The notes under the pieces are model-generated. The model had not been told where the DNA came from, ran no database searches, and worked only from the letters and a program-made list of their open reading frames with translations. 64,000 nt of DNA from Luzula sylvatica (Eukaryota > Streptophyta > Magnoliopsida > Poales > Juncaceae): assembly GCA_946800325.1 (NCBI GenBank), contig OX326959.1, forward strand, positions 24,373,447-24,437,446, in the 5' to 3' direction. The position numbers and the translations under genes were made by a program. Position 1 is the stretch's first letter. Every line of letters starts with the position of its first letter. Shown here one piece after another: positions 58,308-64,000 of the stretch.

Positions 58308-58817
58308 AAGGACACCGCAAGCACGGCACTGTGCTACAAGAAAGGTGGCACGAGTTTGCAAGGTTTTGTAGATGCTGACCTAGGAGGAGATGTGGATAGT
58401 CGGAAGAGCACTTCCGGTTATGTCTTCACGATGGGAGGCACGGCGGTGAGTTGGATGTCGAGATTGCAGAAGTGTGTGCCGCTATCGACAACGGAGGCTG
58501 AGTATGTGGCAATCTCGGAGGCCGAAAATGATATGGTATGGCTCTTGACTTTTCTGAAGGAGATCGGGAAAGCTCAATGATGCAAGACACTTTACACCGA
58601 CAGTCAAAGTGCCTTATGTCTCGCGAAGAATCCGGTGTTCCACTCGAGGACCAGACACATCCAACTGAACTATCACAACATCTGGGAACTTGTGAATGAC
58701 GGGGTCTTATCGCTGGAGAACATCCAAGGTGCCAAGAACGCTGCAGATATGTTGACCAAGGAAGTCCCCACCGACAAGCTGAGGCTGTGCGTCGCCTCAG
58801 TGGGGCTGGTCACGTAA
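58308..58817 (+). pseudogene. Second-family Copia pol, right part (RNase H)
   Basis: It continues directly from the left part at RYL with KDTASTALCYKKG, then RNase H (QGFVDADLGGDVDSRKSTSGY, PLSTTEAEYVAISEA, HIQLNYH) and the family ending NAADMLTKEVPTDKLRLCV, stopping at 58817. A stop near 58580 interrupts the expected ALYTDSQSALCLAKN motif. Confidence 0.9.
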
Positions 58818-58890
58818 ACCGTGGGAGCTGTCGCCGGACTCAAGGAAGTCTAGCTCGGGACGGGAAAAAAGGAGATTGGTGCAAAAGTCT

Positions 58891-58903
58891 CCAAGTGGGA
58901 GAT
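58891..58903 (+). other. Polypurine tract of the second-family Copia
   Basis: AAGTGGGAGAT immediately precedes the LTR start TGTTATGG, the usual plus-strand primer position. Confidence 0.85.
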
Positions 58904-61414
58904 TGTTATGGTATGGAGACTTTTGGTGAAAAAGAAACACTACAACACATCTGTCCATTTGGGACAGGGAAAAACCGTCCCAATAAGGCCCCAAACCGTC
59001 CCAATAAGTTTTTTGGGACGGTTGGCCGTCCCAAACACACCGTACCAATTAAGGGCGTACGTAACAAGTACGGGCCGTCCCAAAAAGCTTATTGGGACGG
59101 TTTTGTTTGGGACGGGCAGTCCCAATAAGATGCATGATGTGACAGATTGCAGGACAGTACGTGACATGGGTTTTGCGACGGCCCGTCCTAGTAAAATATA
59201 ATTAAATATAGAGCTAAACATATTTATTAAATATAATTAAATATTTATATAATTGTATTAATATATTTATATAATTCTATTTAAATTAAATAATATGTAA
59301 TTTAATGATATAATCAAATATATTTATATAATTCTATTTAAATTAAATATTAAATATAAATTATTTATATAATTTTATTAATGTATTTAGTTCAATGAAT
59401 CAAATATAAATTTAATTATGCAAGAACACAACAATATATATTGTAATATTATTTAAAATAAGTGCAATATACCACTAAAATTTAATTATGCAAGTATATC
59501 ATACACATTTTTTCAGAATACATTAACATTTTTTTCTCCATATATATTATAACAAATTATAAGTACATTTCTATTTTTCAAAATAAAATCCTTATACAAA
59601 CATTGACATAACACTATTACTAATATCCAAAAAAAACTAACACAATTTATAACAATTTTTAACATCTAAAACTTACTAGTTCAAACAATATACCACTAAA
59701 ATTTATAAATTTGAAATAGTATTATATTAACCTTTTGCGAAACAAAATCTGGAACAAAATCTGGAACAAGCCCTCCTTTGTACTAGTTTCTGATGCCTCC
59801 AACAATTTGCTTCGATTGTCCGCGTAGCTTCGTCTACCAAACTATTTTGTATAGATAACGAATTAAATTACAATTTGTTCTAACCAAAATCTGACAAAAT
59901 TTGATAAATAAATTTAATTCCGAAAGTTACCTTTTTTCCAAAATCAATCACAGTTTGGTAACAAACAACTTCCTCCACTTTAGCTCAAGATATTAACCTA
60001 TAATTGGGGAAAAAAAATAATGAATTAGTACCCTGTCAAATTAATCTGTTGAAACAATAGCAAAAAAAAAGCACATTCATTGAGATTTTTTCAAATCTGT
60101 GGAAAAAAAAGCACAAAAATGGTTACATAAATAAATTTGTTTAGATCTGTTGAATAAACTTGTTGGGATCTGTTGAAAAACATGAAAAATTTGCAAAAAA
60201 AAAAAGACAATCTAAATTTATTACAAATATGTTGAAAAAGCAGAAAAAAATGTCACAAAAAAATCCAGAAAAACTGCATTAATTTGTTGCTAAAATCAGT
60301 CAAAAATAAGTCTAAAATAAACTAATAATCACTTCAACAAATATATCACATAATATTCAAAAAATAAAAAAAATCTGTCCAAAACTTTGCCTAAACATAT
60401 GTGCAAAAAAACCGATGTTCATAAAATAATCCAAAACAGAATAATGCACATCAATAAAAAAAATCGGCCAAAATTTCGTGCAAATAATTGCAAAAATCAG
60501 AAAAGAATGTAAATAATGGTTCGTGAAAATACCTGGGGAAGAGGGAGGGAGAGTGAAATGGCTGGGGAAGAGGGAGGAAATGAAAGAGGGAGCTGGGAGA
60601 GTGAAATGGCTGGGGAAGAAGAAATGAATGAGAGAGAGAGAGAGAGAGTAGTGGACCGGGGTAATAGAGGAGAAGAAATGAGGGGGAAACGAAAATTTTG
60701 GAATTCAAACGGGCAAAATTTTGGGACGGTATAACTATTTGCGACGGCCCGTAGGAGATCAGGGATGGGACGTGTGCAGGACGCGTGGTGCAGGGAGAGG
60801 ACGGTGCAGACAGTTTTGGGACGGGTGTTTCTTCTTGCGACGGACCGTCGGTATTATTTAGGACGGTGAACCCAATTTGGGATGGGCCGTCGGTATTGTT
60901 TGGGACGGTGAATCTGATTTGGGACGGGCCGTCGGTATAATTTGGGACGGTGAACCCCTTTTGGGACGGGCCGTCGGTATTATTTGGGACAGTAAATCCC
61001 CTTTGGGACGGGCCGTAGGAAAAATGGGACGACTATTGGGACGGCCCGTATCTATACTGACAATAATTTTGGGACGGGCCGTCCCATATGGACATATATG
61101 TTGTAGTGAAAACCTTGAAGAGATAAAAAAGTTCTTCATATATTGTTATTGCCATGATTGAATGATAATTAAGGCAATGATTATTTCCTTGTATTATTTT
61201 CTTGTATTGGGTAGGAGTTTAGCTATAAATAGAGGGCTATGCTAGAGTTTTATTCATTCCAACAAATACCAATAATTTATTCTCTCTTTCTCCAGTATAG
61301 TAAAATAAATTTGAGTGCCGGCGGCCGTGGTTTTTTCCCTTCGGGGTTTCCACGTAAAAATCTTTTTGTTCGTGTGTTGTTCTTGTGTGTTTGTTTACGG
61401 CGACGATCCTAACA
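58904..61414 (+). mobile_element. 3' LTR of the second-family Copia, split by a CACTA element
   Basis: TGTTATGG...GATCCTAACA ends form the inverted pair TGTTA/TAACA. Without the CACTA element and one AAA the LTR is about 337 bp. A TATA box (CTATAAATAG at about 61223-61232) and a leader follow. The 5' LTR and the gag side of this element are not in the window, having been lost left of 47870. Confidence 0.9.
58938..61108. mobile_element. Non-autonomous CACTA (En/Spm) transposon, 2171 bp
   Basis: The ends are CACTACAACA on the left and TGTTGTAGTG on the right, inside a longer imperfect inverted repeat with TGTCCAT.TGGGAC. The 3-bp duplications AAA (58935-58937 and 61109-61111) fit the superfamily. 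Subterminal regions carry many direct and inverted GGGACGGGCCGT/GGGACGGT words (58965-59190 and 60725-61085), the usual transposase binding sites. The AT-rich interior and a GA-rich repeat (about 60515-60690) encode no transposase. Confidence 0.95.
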
Positions 61415-61674
61415 GTGTTAACATGGGTAGCCATGATGGAGTGACTAGATCCCGCTCATGGGCTTGTAGTGCCTTGGAAACGGCCTACTGCCATCGTTAA
61501 ACGAACCTACACGGTCACACAACGAGTCGTACTATGCCGGGCTTGATTGCAAGTTTTTTCACATGGGATGTGCATGGCTTTAGCGTATATGATACGCGGG
61601 CTGGATTCTTTGATATAGTGTATATGTGATATACATGAGTATAATTTAGTTGGATCTGAAACTGAGTGGGAGAC
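61415..61674 (+). other. Internal 3' non-coding remnant of a first-family Copia
   Basis: It matches the complement of 50402-50660 (TAACATGGGTAGC.ATGATGG, CTAGATCCCGCTCATG). It ends in polypurine tract GAGTGGGAGAC before the LTR at 61675. The second-family Copia has replaced everything to its left. Confidence 0.85.
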
Positions 61675-62645
61675 TGGAGGAAATATAGTTTTGGATCAAC
61701 GGTAAAATGGTACGTAGAAGGACAAACGAATCCAATTTGAATGGTTAAAATTGGGTTGGATAGATAATGAGATTATCTAGAACTTTCATGAAGAAATATA
61801 TTTCATTTGAGCGATGTATCAGTGTCGTTGTAATGGAATACCGAAAGGATGCGACAGTTTGACACACAGTTTGTAAAACCGTCATAACTTGCGCATCCGA
61901 ACTCCAATTGGGCTGGGCCAAATTGAGTTGGAAAGATAATAAGATTATCTACAACTTTCGTGAAGATTTGAAGTCGGTTGGAACGATTTAACAATTTCGT
62001 TTCAACCGAATACTGAAAAGGTGTATGTAGTTTTCTGTTTGAAAATGTGTATAGTAGATATACATACCATTTGGCCCATCCTTATCCTATGAAGTACATC
62101 TAGGATGTTTCTCTCTGATCTAAAAGATGAATCAAAGTCAATCGAAGTGAATCAAAGTCAATTAAAGAGTTAATCCTGAATTTAATTCAGATTAGACTAA
62201 TTGAGATGATCATTCGGAAAAACACCATCAATAGTTGAATGGGTGTGATGAGAATGAGAGAAAAGAGAAAAGGGATTTTCTCGGATTAGAGAATCAAACG
62301 CAATCAAGCAAGTTCGCCGGTGCATCGTCTAGGCAGGTGCATCCGTGACCGAGGTGCTACGACTCACGGTGGATACGAGTAGAGGAGTGACACATGTGGC
62401 TCTTAGTTGTGATCAAACCGGAGGCGTTCATGGAGTCCAAACGGTGGGAGGCGTGTGGTATGGGATGCACCGGCTAGTCACCAACGTGACACCGGAGAAG
62501 AGGAGGATGCGAGCGATCAACCCGTCGTGCGTGATCAATTTCACGCTGGTAATCGTCTATCCTACTTTGCATCGTACTCTCGAAGTCGAGGCGTGATCTC
62601 GGGATTTGGGAACCGGACCGGGCCTTCATATTCGCTGTGCGGGCC
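61675..62645 (+). mobile_element. First-family Copia 3' LTR, fused at its end to an inverted LTR
   Basis: It starts TGGAGGAAATATAGTTTTGG after the polypurine tract and runs collinear with the LTR at 49000/57789 (GCAAGTTCGCCGGTGCATCG, GAACCGGACCGGGCC). The normal LTR end is missing: near 62622-62650 the sequence turns into the complement of another LTR within an inverted GGACCGGGCC/GGCCCGGTCC. Confidence 0.82.
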
Positions 62646-63527
62646 CGGTCCAACCCGATCCGATCCCGAAGGCCACGTAACCGATACGAAAGCACGAATC
62701 ATGAAATGCAACTACCTATGAATATAACTATTATATACGTAGAAACATACCGCGTAAAATTGATCACGGAGACGGGTTGTTTACGTAGTTGCTGCTTGCT
62801 TGCTTCAATTCCGGTAACACGCACGTCCCAAGCCCGCGCGATTCAACACCTTGCTCGAAGTTCCGATTTGTCGAATACAACCGGATTTCTTTCCGGTTTG
62901 CCTTTCGACCTTCCTCGAACGTGCTCTCGTTAGATCACAACAAAGACTTCAGCTGAAGCCTCTCTACCCGTATCCATCGTGAGCCTCGTCTCTCGGTTAC
63001 GCACTATTTCCCTAAAATCGCCGTAAACTTGCTCAAGATCCAATCTCTTTTCTCTCTTTGTAATTTGTCTCACAAGAGTATTTCTGTCAAAGAATGATCC
63101 AGAGAGAGATGAATAGCTGGCCATGATCTTATAATCAAGCCACCATTAATTGAGAATTAATGAGTATCTAAAGAAAAACTGCCAATCGAGAATTTGGATC
63201 ATTATCCGTCATGACTCTCCATAGTCCATCATGACGTACCATATTGTCCGTCATGACTCATACTCACAGATTGGTACACATAATTTTATTTGGTCCGTCA
63301 CGACGGACCAACCAGTCCGTCATAACTGACTGTGTATAAATTGTGCAATATGTCAGGAAAACTACTCTGGTCCGTCATGACGGACCACCAGTACGTCATG
63401 ACAAACTATGTGTTTTCTGTCAGAATTGCATAATCTTATTATGCATCCAATCGTATCGACGAACGGGTACGTTCATCTATTCTCATGTGTACAATCTACT
63501 AGTTGATCTATAACTGTATTTCCTTCA
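62646..63527 (-). mobile_element. Inverted Copia LTR of the 28645 type
   Basis: On the minus strand it begins TGAAGGAAATACAGTTATAG (63527) and runs to CGATCCGATC near 62655, matching the LTR at 28645-29570 including GTTCATC..CATGTGTACAATCTACTAG and the palindrome array. No internal region follows at 63528, so it is a solo or truncated copy. Confidence 0.82.
63205..63405. repeat. Palindrome array, core CCGTCATGACGG, in the inverted LTR
   Basis: Six to seven copies of GTCCGTCATGACGGACC or decayed forms such as GTCCATCATGACG occur. Homologous to the array at 28766-28970, but here the arms are mostly TCCGTC rather than TGCGTC. Confidence 0.88.
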
Positions 63528-64000
63528 AAATGCCCAACAATAATGAAAAGAAATGATATTTAAGTGATAATTGTAAGTTATGTGATAATTTTGACTATAT
63601 TTTGTATTAGTTTTGTTTTCAATAAATTTTTTTAGTTAAATTCATTTAATAATGATATTTAATAAATTTGTTTTTTTCTTGTTTTTTCGTCAAAGATCCA
63701 CAAAAATATCGGGCCATACCTGTGATATTATATATACATGTTAGGTTTAGACGAAAATAAACATTAAATACATATATAATACATATTTCTTTAAGCTATA
63801 TTTTGTGAGAATCAAAGTGAGAAATCTTCGAGAATTAATTAGCGTGGTCTTGTTTCTTTGCAAGTAACATCATGCTTGCATAAAATTTACAATGAAGCTG
63901 AGTTGCTAATCCACCTAGCTACAAAAAATCTTTTTTCATTAATGAATTAATATCGATACTTACAATTTACATTGCATCCAGATAAGAAAAAGGGAATGGG
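63528..64000. other. Intergenic; nothing recognised
   Basis: AT-rich DNA to the end of the window, without domain, RNA gene or clear repeat. A short AATGCCCAACA directly after the LTR resembles an LTR terminus. Confidence 0.5.

Noticed and set aside
60451..60734. GA-rich frames in the CACTA interior
   Set aside because: Low-complexity translation of a GA repeat, with no transposase motif.

Overview
This is nuclear DNA of a flowering plant, most likely a eudicot. The evidence is several multi-exon genes with GT-AG introns, two nuclear-type tRNA genes with oligo-T stops, and a dense load of plant transposable elements (Copia LTR retrotransposons, L1-type LINEs, a tRNA-derived SINE, CACTA, PIF/Harbinger-like, hAT-like and MITE elements). 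The species cannot be fixed from the sequence.

Layout. 0-8 kb: a long-inverted-repeat element carrying a nested solo LTR with a palindrome array, then simple repeats and two 5'-truncated LINEs. 8.3-14.3 kb: a divergent gene pair, a MAD3/BUB1-family checkpoint gene (BMF3-like, minus) and a SAM50/OMP85 outer-membrane assembly gene (plus). Their short shared promoter is split by a 2.1-kb PIF/Harbinger-like element carrying a broken MYB/SANT-like ORF. 15-24 kb: a lone ubiquitin-like ORF, tRNA-Ile, a 53-residue single-pass membrane protein gene, the ribosome-assembly gene MRTO4 and a BAG co-chaperone gene. 24.6-30.7 kb: hAT-like element, decayed Copia pol with a hAT-like insertion, its 3' LTR, and a truncated SIRE-like LTR in inverse orientation. 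31-39.7 kb: gene-poor DNA with short transposons, SINE pieces and minisatellites. 39.8-46.9 kb: a HOOKLESS1-like GNAT acetyltransferase gene, two hAT-like elements, tRNA-His and an EF-hand calmodulin-like gene. 47.9-63.5 kb: a stack of nested Copia elements plus a CACTA element. Target-site duplications let the order of insertion be read directly.

The host genes are ordinary housekeeping or signalling genes and do not form a pathway together. From memory, the BMF3-like/SAM50 pair is also adjacent in Arabidopsis (At5g05510/At5g05520), which would make it conserved microsynteny; this needs checking.

The least ordinary signals are two. (1) A tandem array of seven ABBA-type motifs (core FEIYVDE) in the checkpoint protein. 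(2) Five separate arrays of short CG-containing palindromes, each with a different core, lying in the non-coding parts of retroelements (LTRs or the leader before gag).
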